NCBI RefSeq assembly: GCF_031846345.1
Contig: NZ_JAVRHX010000001.1
Span: forward strand, 124,001-188,000
Length of the DNA stretch: 64,000 bases
Direction: 5' to 3'
Source of the DNA: Glaciecola petra
Lineage (GTDB): Bacteria > Pseudomonadota > Gammaproteobacteria > Enterobacterales > Alteromonadaceae
A model generated the notes under the pieces. The model worked only from the letters and a program-made list of their open reading frames with translations. It did not search any database and was not told the DNA's origin. The position numbers were made by a program, and so were the translations under genes. Shown here in pieces: positions 44,992 through 53,710 of this stretch (position 1 is its first letter; each line of letters opens with the position of its first letter).

Positions 44992-45555
44992 ATGAATAAA
45001 ATAACAAAACTACTGGTTATTACAGCGATATTGCTATCTTTTAAATCACATGCTGCAATCATTATTTACGATGAATCCGTATCAGGTGATTTGACCGACA
45101 ACGCCACAACGACATTTGATGCCGGACTGCTCTCTGGCGGAATGTACGACGTCCTAGGTACCTTATCTGGCGGTGCAAGCGGTACAATGCAGGGAAGTGG
45201 TGATGACGAATTTGATTTCTTCACTTTCACGACAGCAAGTAACTGGACATTAGACATATTAACGCTTGATGTTACTGGCACCAATGGATTATTAACACTT
45301 AACAGACAGGCGCCCAGTTTTAGCAGCATTAGTACGCAATTTGTTTTTTCAACCGGAAGTGACATATTCGGTACGTCAGGTGCTGGTACGTATTCTGTGC
45401 AACTGGTTCCACTTGGCAACGCGGGCGACGTGACCTATAGATTGAGACTCACCGTTGAATCTGTGAGCGCCGCCTCGGCACCAGCGATGTGGGGAGTTTT
45501 GGTACTAGTTGGATTTTTCATGACGATCAGAAGGCCTTTCACGAGGAAAGGCTAA
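44992..45555 (+). CDS. PEP-CTERM-like sorted surface protein
   Basis: 187 residues from ATG 44992 (ATG 44980 is also in frame but would place four residues ahead of the signal). The signal peptide ends near SHA-AII. The middle is a Gly/Ser/Thr-rich beta domain, likely extracellular. The C-terminus is a sorting tail: SAASAPAM (about 159-166), a hydrophobic helix and basic RRPFTRKG. The standard motif is VPEP; Alteromonadales often have SAP variants, and SAPA fits. Processing by exosortase XrtA is inferred. PrsT is encoded 7 kb upstream and a sigma-54 promoter precedes the gene. Confidence 0.72.
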   Translation: MNKITKLLVITAILLSFKSHAAIIIYDESVSGDLTDNATTTFDAGLLSGGMYDVLGTLSGGASGTMQGSGDDEFDFFTFTTASNWTLDILTLDVTGTNGLLTLNRQAPSFSSISTQFVFSTGSDIFGTSGAGTYSVQLVPLGNAGDVTYRLRLTVESVSAASAPAMWGVLVLVGFFMTIRRPFTRKG

Positions 45556-45562
45556 CTTTTTT
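45534..45562 (+). terminator. Intrinsic terminator overlapping the end of the PEP-CTERM-like gene
   Basis: GCCTTTC (45534-45540) pairs with GAAAGGC (45546-45552) across a 5-base loop, followed by TAAC and six T residues. The stem encodes the last codons (the stop is 45553-45555). Confidence 0.8.
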
Positions 45563-45968
45563 AATCTTCCGTAATGGGCTAATAGCGTATTGGACTTATC
45601 AAAGCCTGCCAGAAAAATCCAAGTATTGACGATAACGGAACGTCAATCTAATCATCAAGAAGACGTTCCTGACATATTCTATAAACGGATGGTCATGAAC
45701 GTGATGCATGGGAAAGCTTTTAAAGACCGCGTGTCTAATTTTCGCAATTCAAAATATCGACCCAAGTCCTGAATCTAGGGTATTATTGATTGGCGAAGAA
45801 TATGGTGAGTCAAATGAAAGTTTGAAGTCATTTTACTAATCCAGTTTTCCAAGCGGTTCCAGAGTACAACGATAAACCAAGTCGTTATTTTCTATTCGAG
45901 TATTATTGAACTTTAATTCGCTATTCTGTACAAATGATTACATCTTTTAATATGGCCCTAATTACCGA
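45563..45968. other. Intergenic stretch of about 400 bases, no convincing gene
   Basis: It holds a 60-codon open frame from TTG 45590 to 45772 with no ribosome binding site and no recognisable sequence, and an inverted repeat GGAACGTC (45637-45644) / GACGTTCC (45662-45669). It may be a decayed gene or a regulatory leader of the following gene. Nothing else could be supported. Confidence 0.5.
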
Positions 45969-47234
45969 ATGCGTCGATTCATAAAAAGAGTGCTGATAGC
46001 TTGCTTTATTTTGCTACTCTTATTCACTGTGCTAATCATCGAGTTTAGCCCCTCTGTTAACGTCGACGCCTCTAAACAGGTAAATAATGCCGATCAGATT
46101 CAAGCCCTATTATCTGATTTAAGGACCAGTTTACGCAGTCGCTACGACGCTCAAACAATAGATGTTAGTGACCTCCAAGCGGAAAGTCTGGCTGGCTTTT
46201 TGCAGCGCGCAAAGCAACAAGCGCGAGCAGAGATATTGTTTAAAGACAATATTCTAATGGTTAATCTAAGTTACCAATTGGACGCACTACTCTTTCCAGT
46301 CTTTATCAATATTGAAAGCGAAATCACTGAGGGCAGTGGCGTCAATATCAACACCGTTAAAGTTGGGAAGTTACGTTTGCCGGGTAGTTGGTCCTTGAGC
46401 ATAATGGAATATGTTGCCAATGCCTATACAAACAGCCTAGTGGCGACAAAAGCCATCGCCAGTGTAGAGAAATTGACCATTAGCTCAACTGGCATGCGCG
46501 TACATTTAACTCCGCTAGACAGCTTATTGCGCGAGTTTAAAAATATACAAACTGGGGGCGATGACGAAGAATCAATTTTACTCAAAATCAAAATAGCTCA
46601 CTATTTACGATTGCTTGATGGTTTGTCTATTAATGCTACCGAAAACTCACTAGATATTTATATACAAGCTTTAATGCAAGAAGCATATGTGCTCAGTGAA
46701 AATGGGTCTGCGACACTGGAAAACGAAGCGGCGATTCTAGCACTAGCTATTTATGCAGGCAGCAGGAGAATTGCAACTTTCACTGGGGATCTTAGTTTTG
46801 CTTTAGACCGATTACCTTACGCTAGAGTCAAACCAGTTTTAGTCAATAGGCAAGATCTAAGCCTGCATTTTGTTTTTTCTGCGGCAATAAAACTTATGTC
46901 TGAAAAAGGCATCAGTATTGCCGTTGGAGAATTTAAAGAACTTATGGATAGGGGAGCGGGTGGTTCAGGGTACAGTTTTATTGACCTTGCTGCTGATATG
47001 TCTGGCGCCCATTTTGCAGCGATGGCTGTTGATCCAAAAACAGCGGTTCAAGTGCAACAAGCATTGCGCCATAAAAAGAATGAAGCGCTTTTTATGGTAG
47101 ACGTAACTGGTTTCGAAGAAGGGATGACTAAAGCAGAATTTGAACTGAAATATAGTAAAGTTGATAGTCCGGAATATTTAGCGGTGGTGTCAGAAATCGA
47201 ACGTCGTCTTTCGGGTTTAGCTCTGTCAAAATGA
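45969..47234 (+). CDS. Membrane-anchored protein of unknown function
   Basis: 421 residues. One N-terminal transmembrane helix (about 5-27) after MRRFIKR, so the bulk faces the periplasm. No catalytic motif is visible. The middle is a mix of beta strands and helices; a near-C-terminal Gly-rich segment DRGAGGSGYSFIDLAADMSGAHFA is its most distinctive part and is followed by a regular charged helix. I do not recognise the family. It is probably conserved in Alteromonadales. The TraB/GumN gene follows 160 bases later on the same strand. Confidence 0.72.
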   Translation: MRRFIKRVLIACFILLLLFTVLIIEFSPSVNVDASKQVNNADQIQALLSDLRTSLRSRYDAQTIDVSDLQAESLAGFLQRAKQQARAEILFKDNILMVNLSYQLDALLFPVFINIESEITEGSGVNINTVKVGKLRLPGSWSLSIMEYVANAYTNSLVATKAIASVEKLTISSTGMRVHLTPLDSLLREFKNIQTGGDDEESILLKIKIAHYLRLLDGLSINATENSLDIYIQALMQEAYVLSENGSATLENEAAILALAIYAGSRRIATFTGDLSFALDRLPYARVKPVLVNRQDLSLHFVFSAAIKLMSEKGISIAVGEFKELMDRGAGGSGYSFIDLAADMSGAHFAAMAVDPKTAVQVQQALRHKKNEALFMVDVTGFEEGMTKAEFELKYSKVDSPEYLAVVSEIERRLSGLALSK

Positions 47235-47394
47235 TATTGCTCTACAGGACCCTCTTTGCATGCCAAGTTCGGTTTACGTCGTAATGGAAACAAATGAAAA
47301 ATTGACAATAAAAGTACAACAAAGGTGTCGTATGATTTTACTAACATTTAACAAGCTACTGATTTTGGCGATTGATTAACGAAAAGGATAAAAA

Positions 47395-48291
47395 ATGCGT
47401 TTTAAACTATTTAACCCTGATACGAGAAGAATTTTAACATTACTAGGTACATTGGTATTTGGATGTAGCCTAGCTAGTGCAGCTTTCGCTGCGCCCGTTT
47501 ATAAGGTTAGCAAAGGTGACGATACTATTTATATCGGAGGAACCTTTCATTTGCTAACCCCTGATGATTATCCATTGCCAAAAGCATTTGATACTGCATT
47601 TGCTGCGTCAGATGAAGTTTACTTTGAGACCGATATGGCTGCGATGGAGAAACCTGAGTTTATGCAGCAATCTATGCAAGTTATGATGTTTCAAGACGGC
47701 AGCACCTTAGAGGATGCGTTGGACGCTAAAACGTACGAACGTTTGCAAGCTCATTTTGCTAGCAGAGGTATCCCTGGTGATATGATGATGCAAATGAATC
47801 CTTTGGGTGTAATGTTGACGATCACGATCGCAGAATATCAAATGAGAGGATTTACTGCAGAAGGTGTTGATAAACACTTTTTGACCAAAGCGACAGAAGC
47901 CAATAAATCGCTGGGGTGGTTTGAAACGCCATCCGAGCAGCTAGGATTTTTGAGTGTGCTTAACAGCGATGAGCCAAATAAGCTGATAAACTATACGCTT
48001 GATGAGTTAGGCAAAATAGACAAAATGATAAGTGACCTACATAGTAGTTGGCGCAATGGCGATATGGAAAAATTGGTGGAAGTTGGTTTAGAAGGATTTC
48101 GTGACTACCCAGAAGTAAGCAAGGTGTTATTAACCCAAAGAAACAACGCATGGATGAAAAAAATAAAGACGATGTTTGGGGATGGAGACACCGAGTATAT
48201 TTTGGTTGGCGCGCTTCATTTACCTGGCGAAGATGGTCTATTAACTCAATTGGCCGGGCTAGGTTATAAAGTTGAGCAAGTTAAGCCGTAA
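47395..48291 (+). CDS. TraB/GumN family secreted protein
   Basis: 298 residues with a signal peptide (cleavage near AFA-APV). TraB/GumN motifs: VYKVSKGDDTIYIGGTFHLLTPDDYPLPKAF at the start (the GTFHLL motif), YFETDM, and a closing YILVGALHLPGEDGLLTQLAGLGYKV with the paired GALHLPG. Relatives are thought to be metal-dependent peptidases of the Tiki type; catalysis has not been shown for most bacterial members. GGATAAAA precedes ATG 47395. A strong terminator follows the stop. Confidence 0.88.
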   Translation: MRFKLFNPDTRRILTLLGTLVFGCSLASAAFAAPVYKVSKGDDTIYIGGTFHLLTPDDYPLPKAFDTAFAASDEVYFETDMAAMEKPEFMQQSMQVMMFQDGSTLEDALDAKTYERLQAHFASRGIPGDMMMQMNPLGVMLTITIAEYQMRGFTAEGVDKHFLTKATEANKSLGWFETPSEQLGFLSVLNSDEPNKLINYTLDELGKIDKMISDLHSSWRNGDMEKLVEVGLEGFRDYPEVSKVLLTQRNNAWMKKIKTMFGDGDTEYILVGALHLPGEDGLLTQLAGLGYKVEQVKP

Positions 48292-48314
48292 ATTAAGTTC
48301 AATAGCGTCTCTTC

Positions 48315-48348
48315 AAAAGACACTCAATACTTAGTTGAGTGTCTTTTT
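48315..48348. terminator. Bidirectional intrinsic terminator
   Basis: AAAAGACACTCAA (48315-48327) and TTGAGTGTCTTTTT (48335-48348) form a 13-base stem with a 7-base loop and U-tract on the plus side; the minus side also ends in four U. It separates the TraB/GumN gene from the convergent small gene, whose stop codon lies in the loop. Confidence 0.9.
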
Positions 48349-48660
48349 AAATTGTTTAAGTGTGTTTAGCATCAACTCAATTTTTTTAACTATATTGGGC
48401 AGGGCTTCGTTTATTATATCTTGCTCCGCGCTCTCTATATCTTGCTCCGCGCTGGCAACTTTTGCGATTTCACCTGCAAGTTCCTCAACATAAGGGACAA
48501 AACGCTTACTGCGGGTTTCAAACCCTGATTCAGCCGCGAAAATACTTTCAAACTTGCCCTTGCCTGCGTGTTGTAGAGAGTTTAATGCAGCATCGGCATC
48601 TACCGCTTTGCGATAAATGACTTTTAGATTTTCGTTAAGTGCTTCAATAATTTTATTCAT
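48331..48660 (-). CDS. Small helical cytosolic protein of unknown function
   Basis: 109 residues from ATG 48660, with GAAGAA upstream; a longer frame to 48723 has no ribosome binding site. Starts MNKIIEALNENLKVIYRKAVDADAALNSLQ. Almost all helical, charged, with heptad-like leucines (ALPNIVKKIELMLNTLKQF), so likely coiled-coil or dimeric. A 7-residue duplication (SAEQDIE) arises from a 21-base tandem repeat in the gene. I have a memory of similar Alteromonadales sequences being labelled prephenate dehydrogenase; nothing in this sequence supports that. Function unknown. Confidence 0.68.
   Translation of the reverse strand: MNKIIEALNENLKVIYRKAVDADAALNSLQHAGKGKFESIFAAESGFETRSKRFVPYVEELAGEIAKVASAEQDIESAEQDIINEALPNIVKKIELMLNTLKQFKKTLN
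48415..48453 (-). repeat. 21-bp tandem duplication in the small coding gene
   Basis: TATATCTTGCTCCGCGCT (plus strand) occurs at 48415-48432 and again at 48436-48453, a 21-base period. It encodes a doubled SAEQDI(E/I) heptad and preserves frame, consistent with a recent slippage event. Confidence 0.9.
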
Positions 48661-48774
48661 ATTTCTTCGTTTATAATAAGCGTCATGTGCCGATACTAAT
48701 GAGGTGGGCAATTGTGCCTGCAAATTCGTTCTGCTTCAAGCATCTCTATTGAAGCAATTGAATAAGGAAACGCA

Positions 48775-48951
48775 ATGGATATTCAAGGTTCAACAAGCCT
48801 TAACTATGCGCTTCAAGTAAAATCTGCACAATTGGCTAATAACCAGCAGAAACAAGAAGGGCAGGCTGTATTGCAATTGTTAGAGTCAGCCGCTGCGGTT
48901 CCTGCACCGAGTACGTCTAGTTCGGGTAGTCTAATTAATACCTACGCTTAA
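48775..48951 (+). CDS. Small YjfB-like protein (putative motility protein)
   Basis: 58 residues: MDIQGSTSLNYALQ at the start, LESAAAVPAPSTS in the middle and GSLINTYA at the end. TAAGGA lies 8-9 bases before ATG 48775. The MDI...L..QV..AQL...Q..EGQAVLQLLES pattern matches the short YjfB family, called putative motility proteins; the actual role is unknown. It runs divergently from the small helical gene and ends 17 bases before the convergent epmB stop. Confidence 0.68.
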   Translation: MDIQGSTSLNYALQVKSAQLANNQQKQEGQAVLQLLESAAAVPAPSTSSSGSLINTYA

Positions 48952-48968
48952 TGTCTCAATGCAGTAAT

Positions 48969-50015
48969 TTAAGGCTCTAAGCCTAAATCAATGGGTGTCT
49001 TACCGGGTTGTCCTGGAATTTCTTTAACGAGTTTTGGGACTAAAAATCCCGGTAAGCGCTTTATCATTTCAGCTATGAGTGTTGTCGCTTTGTGTCGGCT
49101 TACATCAAAATGGCTTGCTCCCTTTACTGGGTCAAACATATGTAAATAATAAGGCAATATTCCAGCATCTATTAAATTCTCACTTAATTCACATAGCGTG
49201 TCTTCATTATCATTTATATTTTTTAACAGTACTGATTGATTTAACAATAGAACGCCATGTGCTTTTAGTAATTCACATTTTTGGCGAAGTGCCTGACCAA
49301 TTTCATTAGCATGGTTAATATGAAATACAAGGATGACCTTAAGTTGCTTATTTCGGTCTTGGATGTGTTGCAATAAAGCTAAAAAGCCATCGTCAATTCT
49401 TTGCGGAATAACAACCGGCAAACGAGTATGAATACGCAGTCGTTTGATGTGATCAAGTGTGTGTAATTGCTCGACAATGTTTTGCAAGGCCTTGTTATTG
49501 GCCATTAGCGGGTCACCACCTGACAATATCACTTCATTAAGTGATGTATCTTTCTGAATATAATGAAAAATATTGTCGATATCACTTTTACGTAAATGAT
49601 TATCTTTATACGGAAAGTGTCGTCGAAAGCAATATCGGCAGTTGACCGCACAAGCGCCTTTAAGAATAAGCAAAACGCGACTTTTATATTTGTGGATAAG
49701 ACCAGTTTGTTGATTAGATTGTTCCTCTAAAGGATCGTCGACAAAGCCTTTTGCAGTAATAAATTCGCTACTACTCGGGAGGACCTGTTTTAAGAGAGGA
49801 TCGTCCCAATTTCCTATCTCCATCAAATCGGCAAAAGGCCTAGGGACGCGCATTGGAAATAAGCGTCTAGCCTTAGAATGTTGTTCAATGTTTTGGGTCG
49901 ACAATGCTGGAAGTTGCAGATACTCAGCCAAGCTTTCGATGGTGGTAAAGCAATTTGCTAACTCTTTTTGCCAATGAGGCTCTACAGTTAGTGTTTTTTT
50001 AGGTATCATCTGCAT
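48969..50015 (-). CDS. epmB: EF-P beta-lysylation protein EpmB (lysine 2,3-aminomutase type)
   Basis: 348 residues. Radical SAM: ACAVNCRYC (Cys122, Cys126, Cys129), then FRRHFPY and SGGDPLM. It is shorter than clostridial lysine 2,3-aminomutases and lacks their C-terminal zinc extension, as in EpmB (YjeK). It converts (S)-alpha-lysine to (R)-beta-lysine for attachment to EF-P by EpmA. Divergent from efp with only 36 bases between start codons, so the promoters overlap the coding regions. Confidence 0.95.
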   Translation of the reverse strand: MQMIPKKTLTVEPHWQKELANCFTTIESLAEYLQLPALSTQNIEQHSKARRLFPMRVPRPFADLMEIGNWDDPLLKQVLPSSSEFITAKGFVDDPLEEQSNQQTGLIHKYKSRVLLILKGACAVNCRYCFRRHFPYKDNHLRKSDIDNIFHYIQKDTSLNEVILSGGDPLMANNKALQNIVEQLHTLDHIKRLRIHTRLPVVIPQRIDDGFLALLQHIQDRNKQLKVILVFHINHANEIGQALRQKCELLKAHGVLLLNQSVLLKNINDNEDTLCELSENLIDAGILPYYLHMFDPVKGASHFDVSRHKATTLIAEMIKRLPGFLVPKLVKEIPGQPGKTPIDLGLEP

Positions 50016-50051
50016 GTTTATTTTACTTCGAATTTTTGATTAGAGGAACAA

Positions 50052-50621
50052 ATGGCTAATTTCAGTACCAACGAGTTTAAAGCAGGCCTTAAGATAATGC
50101 TAGATGGGGAACCCTGTAACATACTAGAAAACGAATATGTAAAACCAGGTAAAGGCCAAGCCTTTAATCGTGTAAAGATACGTAAATTAGTGTCGGGAAA
50201 GGTGTTAGAAAAAACATTCCGTTCAGGTGAGTCGGTTGAAGGTGCAGACGTTATGGATACCGAATTGGCCTATCTATACAATGACGGCGAATTTTGGCAC
50301 TTCATGAACAATGAAACATTTGAACAAATTGCTGCCGATGAAAAAGCTTTAGGCGACAATGCAAAATGGTTGGTTGAGAACGATGTGTGCACAATAACCT
50401 TATTTAACGGCAGTCCAATTGTGGTCACGCCACCCAATTTTGTTGAAATTGAAATAACCGAAACCGATCCAGGCTTGAAAGGTGATACCGCAGGCACCGG
50501 AGGTAAGCCAGCAACCTTAGCCACAGGTGCAGTGGTGCGTGTTCCCTTGTTTGTGCAAACCGGTGAAGTTATAAGAGTAGATACTCGAAGCGGAGAGTAT
50601 GCCTCACGCGCCCAAAAATAA
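50052..50621 (+). CDS. efp: Translation elongation factor P
   Basis: 189 residues, standard three-domain EF-P. The modified lysine is Lys34 in VKPGKGQAF (30-38). EF-P rescues ribosomes stalled at polyproline. AGAGGA precedes the ATG. The 3' end overlaps epmA by 23 bases, and epmB is divergent, so the whole modification set sits together. Pro-rich stretches elsewhere in the window (for example in tamB) would be typical clients. Confidence 0.97.
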   Translation: MANFSTNEFKAGLKIMLDGEPCNILENEYVKPGKGQAFNRVKIRKLVSGKVLEKTFRSGESVEGADVMDTELAYLYNDGEFWHFMNNETFEQIAADEKALGDNAKWLVENDVCTITLFNGSPIVVTPPNFVEIEITETDPGLKGDTAGTGGKPATLATGAVVRVPLFVQTGEVIRVDTRSGEYASRAQK

Positions 50622-51603
50622 GCTTGCATGGCGGCCAAGTGCTGACATTGTTAGTCTGAAAAAACGGGCTCAAATACTTGCTCATATTAGAGCTTTTTTT
50701 GATGCTCGTGGTCTATATGAGGTGGAGACCCCTGCTTTGTCTAGGGGGACGGTTACAGACCCTTTCATCGATGGATTTTCACTTCAATCGCTATGTTTTG
50801 GCGAAAATACCACACGTTACCTGCAAACATCGCCAGAATATGCAATGAAACGATTGCTGGCGGCTGGAAGCGGAGATATTTATCAAATATGTAAAGCTTT
50901 TAGAAATGACGAAATAGGCCAGTATCATAATCCCGAGTTCACTATTTTAGAATGGTATCGAAGTAACTTCGATATGCAGGATTTAATAAATGAAGTCAGT
51001 GATTTACTTTGTATGTTATTGGGCATTCCAAATCTTGAGCAAACAACATATCAACATTTGTTTCTGAAATACTGTCAGTTTGACCCATTGCAAATCACTG
51101 CTAAAGAGCTTATGAAATACGCTACGCACAAAGGGCATCTTGCATATTTGCAAAGTTTACAAAAACAGGGTAACAGTCAATCGCATATACAAGATAGCTT
51201 ATTGCAAATGCTGTTTTACACTGAGATTGAACCAAACATAGGCCAAATAATACCCATGGTTGTTACTCACTTTCCCGCTGCCCAAAGTGCGCTTGCCACA
51301 ATGTCAGAAGATGGTTTAAGCGCTAATCGATTTGAGGTTTATTTTAAATCCATTGAATTAGCCAATGGTTTTAATGAACTCACAGACGCAAAAGAGCAGC
51401 GCCAACGCTTTGAGCAAGACAATGTAAAACGCAATGTGTTAGGAAAAGCAGAGCGTCCAATAGATAGTGCTTTTATTGCTGCACTCGACAGTGGTTTACC
51501 CCCATGTTCTGGTGTTGCGTTGGGGATTGATAGGCTTATTATGCTTTTATTGGGCAAAACCCATATTAAGCAAGTGATAAGTTTCGATAATGACAATGCT
51601 TAA
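50599..51603 (+). CDS. epmA: EF-P lysine ligase EpmA (GenX/PoxA)
   Basis: 334 residues, a lysyl-tRNA synthetase-like catalytic core without the anticodon domain. Class II motif 1 FFDARGLYEVETPALSRG, motif 2 ICKAFRNDEIGQYHNPEFT and motif 3 GVALGIDRLIML. It ligates beta-lysine onto Lys34 of EF-P. It starts inside the efp 3' end (ATG 50599), and its own end overlaps the next gene by 14 bases. Confidence 0.95.
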   Translation: MPHAPKNKLAWRPSADIVSLKKRAQILAHIRAFFDARGLYEVETPALSRGTVTDPFIDGFSLQSLCFGENTTRYLQTSPEYAMKRLLAAGSGDIYQICKAFRNDEIGQYHNPEFTILEWYRSNFDMQDLINEVSDLLCMLLGIPNLEQTTYQHLFLKYCQFDPLQITAKELMKYATHKGHLAYLQSLQKQGNSQSHIQDSLLQMLFYTEIEPNIGQIIPMVVTHFPAAQSALATMSEDGLSANRFEVYFKSIELANGFNELTDAKEQRQRFEQDNVKRNVLGKAERPIDSAFIAALDSGLPPCSGVALGIDRLIMLLLGKTHIKQVISFDNDNA

Positions 51604-52234
51604 AATTTCAGCAACGCATATTCAAACATTTTTAGAACATGCTAATGGCAAGACTATTATTGCTGGGTATGGCAGTTTACTGAGTCAATATTCTCGCCAA
51701 CATTTTAGTCAAATTAATAGCCTAGTAATGCCAGTGTTAGTGCATAACTGGGAGCGTAGCTGGATAACGCGTTCTTTATCCGAAAAGCAAACTTATGTTG
51801 GGGCTACACCTGAGCCTGGGGCATGCATTAATGCATGTATTTTAGCATTAGACATAGACCCTAGTTTTCAGCAACGTGAACAAGACTATCGATTTACTCT
51901 TTTGGAGCCCGCGGCCATTGAGTTTTTGCTTCCAAGCGGGTTTGAGTCCCATGTTGAAGTTTTACAAGCTCAACCAATATATATTTGTGAAAGTCTTGAT
52001 ATTAATCCGGCCAACGAAAAGTACCCTGTTAGTTTTTCTTACATTCATACTTGTTTATTAGGTGCGCAAGAATTAATGGGAGCAAAAGGCATCGATGAGT
52101 TTTTTCGATACACAAAGGGCTGGGGTTCGTCGAAGTTTGTTAATGATTCGACATCTCCTAAATATCCGAGGGCAGCCACACAAGGGATGAGCTCATTTGA
52201 TATTGAAGCGCTCATTAACTTGCATAGTAAATAA
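51590..52234 (+). CDS. Gamma-glutamylcyclotransferase-like protein
   Basis: 214 residues from ATG 51590 (ATG 51596 is a close alternative). IIAGYGSLLSQYSR (about 23-36) is the YGSLL substrate-binding loop of the GGCT fold; RSWITRS and TYVGATPEPGACINACIL follow it. Such proteins release 5-oxoproline from gamma-glutamyl compounds. The usual catalytic Glu is not obvious: a Glu in LEPAAIEFLL (about 105-113) is possible. The C-terminal 60 residues, FFRYTKGWGSSKFVND, go beyond a minimal GGCT. Overlap with epmA suggests co-transcription. Confidence 0.78.
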   Translation: MTMLKISATHIQTFLEHANGKTIIAGYGSLLSQYSRQHFSQINSLVMPVLVHNWERSWITRSLSEKQTYVGATPEPGACINACILALDIDPSFQQREQDYRFTLLEPAAIEFLLPSGFESHVEVLQAQPIYICESLDINPANEKYPVSFSYIHTCLLGAQELMGAKGIDEFFRYTKGWGSSKFVNDSTSPKYPRAATQGMSSFDIEALINLHSK

Positions 52235-52268
52235 ACGCTATCTACCAATTTTTACGTATTTGCAATGA

Positions 52269-53699
52269 CTATTCTGGGTTTCGTAAGACCATTAGTCTAA
52301 TTTCAGTCATGTCTTCAATGGCATAGCGGATACCTTCTCTACCAAGTCCAGATTCTTTGACGCCACCATAAGGCATGTTATCTACTCGCCAACTAGGTAC
52401 ATCACCTATGACTACACCGCCTACATCAAGCTCGTCCCAAGCTTTATGCGCTTTATAAATATCTCGGGTAAAAATGCCTGCCTGCAAGCCAAATTGACTG
52501 TTATTCACTTCTTTTAAGGCGTCATCAAAATTACTAAAACGACTTAATATTGAAACAGGGCCAAAGGCTTCCTCGTTATTCACTTTGGCGTCGTTTGGTA
52601 CATTTTCTAATAGTGTTGCGCTCAACATAGCTCCATTGCGTTTTCCACCACATAACAAAGATGCACCACTTTCAATTGCTTCTTGAATCCATGCATCCAA
52701 GCGTTCAGCTTCTGACTCAGCTATCATGGGACCAATAAACGTAGTTGGATCTAAAGGATCACCTTCGATTAAACCACTGACCTTAGCTACATAAGCTTTT
52801 TTAAATTCATCATAAATACTGTCATGCACAATGACTCTTTGCACGCTAATACAACTTTGTCCACTCTGATAATAGGCACCAAATACAATGCGTTCGACCG
52901 CATCAATAATGTCGGCATCGTGATCAACTACACAAGCTGCATTTCCTCCCAGTTCTAAAACTACGGGTTTTTTACCTGCTTTTGCTTTTAAGGCCCAACC
53001 TACATCAGGACTACCCGTAAAACTAAGTAATTTAAACCGATCATCAGTAGTAAATAAATCGGCGCCATCTCGACTACAGGGTAATACTGAAAAAGCCCCT
53101 TTGGGCAGGTTTGTTTCGGCTAATACTTCAGCAATAATAAGCGCACCAATAGGCGTTCTACTAGCTGGTTTCAGCACAAAAGCACAGCCAGCAGCAATGG
53201 CAGGGGCCACTTTATGGGCGGCTAAATTCAGCGGAAAATTAAACGGTGATATGAACGAGCAGGGCCCAATAGGGACGCGTTTAGTCATACCTGAATAGCC
53301 TTTTGCGCGCTTGGTAATTTGTAGTTCTAACACTTCACCTTGAATGCGCACCGCTTCTTCTGCGGCTATCTTGAAGGTATCTATTAAGCGAGTTACCTCA
53401 CCTTCCGCATCTTTTATCGGCTTGCCAGCTTCAATACATAATGCGTATGCAAGTTCGTCATAACGTTCAGTAAAGCGCTTAACACAATGTTCTAATATTT
53501 GTTGGCGTTCAAAAGCAGGCATTTTATTAAGCAATACTTGCGCGCTTTCTGCCGCCGCAATAGCTTGATCGATGACTGCAGCATCTGCTAGTGCAACAGT
53601 GGTTGCCGCTGCTTGTGTATATTTGTTAGTGACAACCAAATCGTTGTTGGCAAATACTGCCTCGTTGGCCAGATAATAGGGATATTGCTTTGCTAACAT
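52269..53699 (-). CDS. NAD(P)-dependent aldehyde dehydrogenase
   Basis: 476 residues. ALDH motifs: SPFNFPLNL (Asn154), KPASRTPIG, FTGSPDVGW, general base LELGGNA (Glu249), nucleophile GQSCISVQR (Cys283), EEAFGPV and a closing PYGGVKESGLGREG. The GQSC active-site type resembles the lactaldehyde/glyceraldehyde dehydrogenase branch (ALDH 21/22-like). It starts 11 bases downstream of the acetolactate synthase-like gene and so is second in a two-gene operon. The natural aldehyde is unknown. Confidence 0.9.
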   Translation of the reverse strand: MLAKQYPYYLANEAVFANNDLVVTNKYTQAAATTVALADAAVIDQAIAAAESAQVLLNKMPAFERQQILEHCVKRFTERYDELAYALCIEAGKPIKDAEGEVTRLIDTFKIAAEEAVRIQGEVLELQITKRAKGYSGMTKRVPIGPCSFISPFNFPLNLAAHKVAPAIAAGCAFVLKPASRTPIGALIIAEVLAETNLPKGAFSVLPCSRDGADLFTTDDRFKLLSFTGSPDVGWALKAKAGKKPVVLELGGNAACVVDHDADIIDAVERIVFGAYYQSGQSCISVQRVIVHDSIYDEFKKAYVAKVSGLIEGDPLDPTTFIGPMIAESEAERLDAWIQEAIESGASLLCGGKRNGAMLSATLLENVPNDAKVNNEEAFGPVSILSRFSNFDDALKEVNNSQFGLQAGIFTRDIYKAHKAWDELDVGGVVIGDVPSWRVDNMPYGGVKESGLGREGIRYAIEDMTEIRLMVLRNPE

Positions 53700-53710
53700 T
53701 GTTGATTTCC

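Noticed and set aside
45590..45772. 60-codon open frame after the PEP-CTERM-like gene
   Set aside because: TTG start, no ribosome binding site, no recognisable sequence. Kept only as part of the described intergenic stretch.
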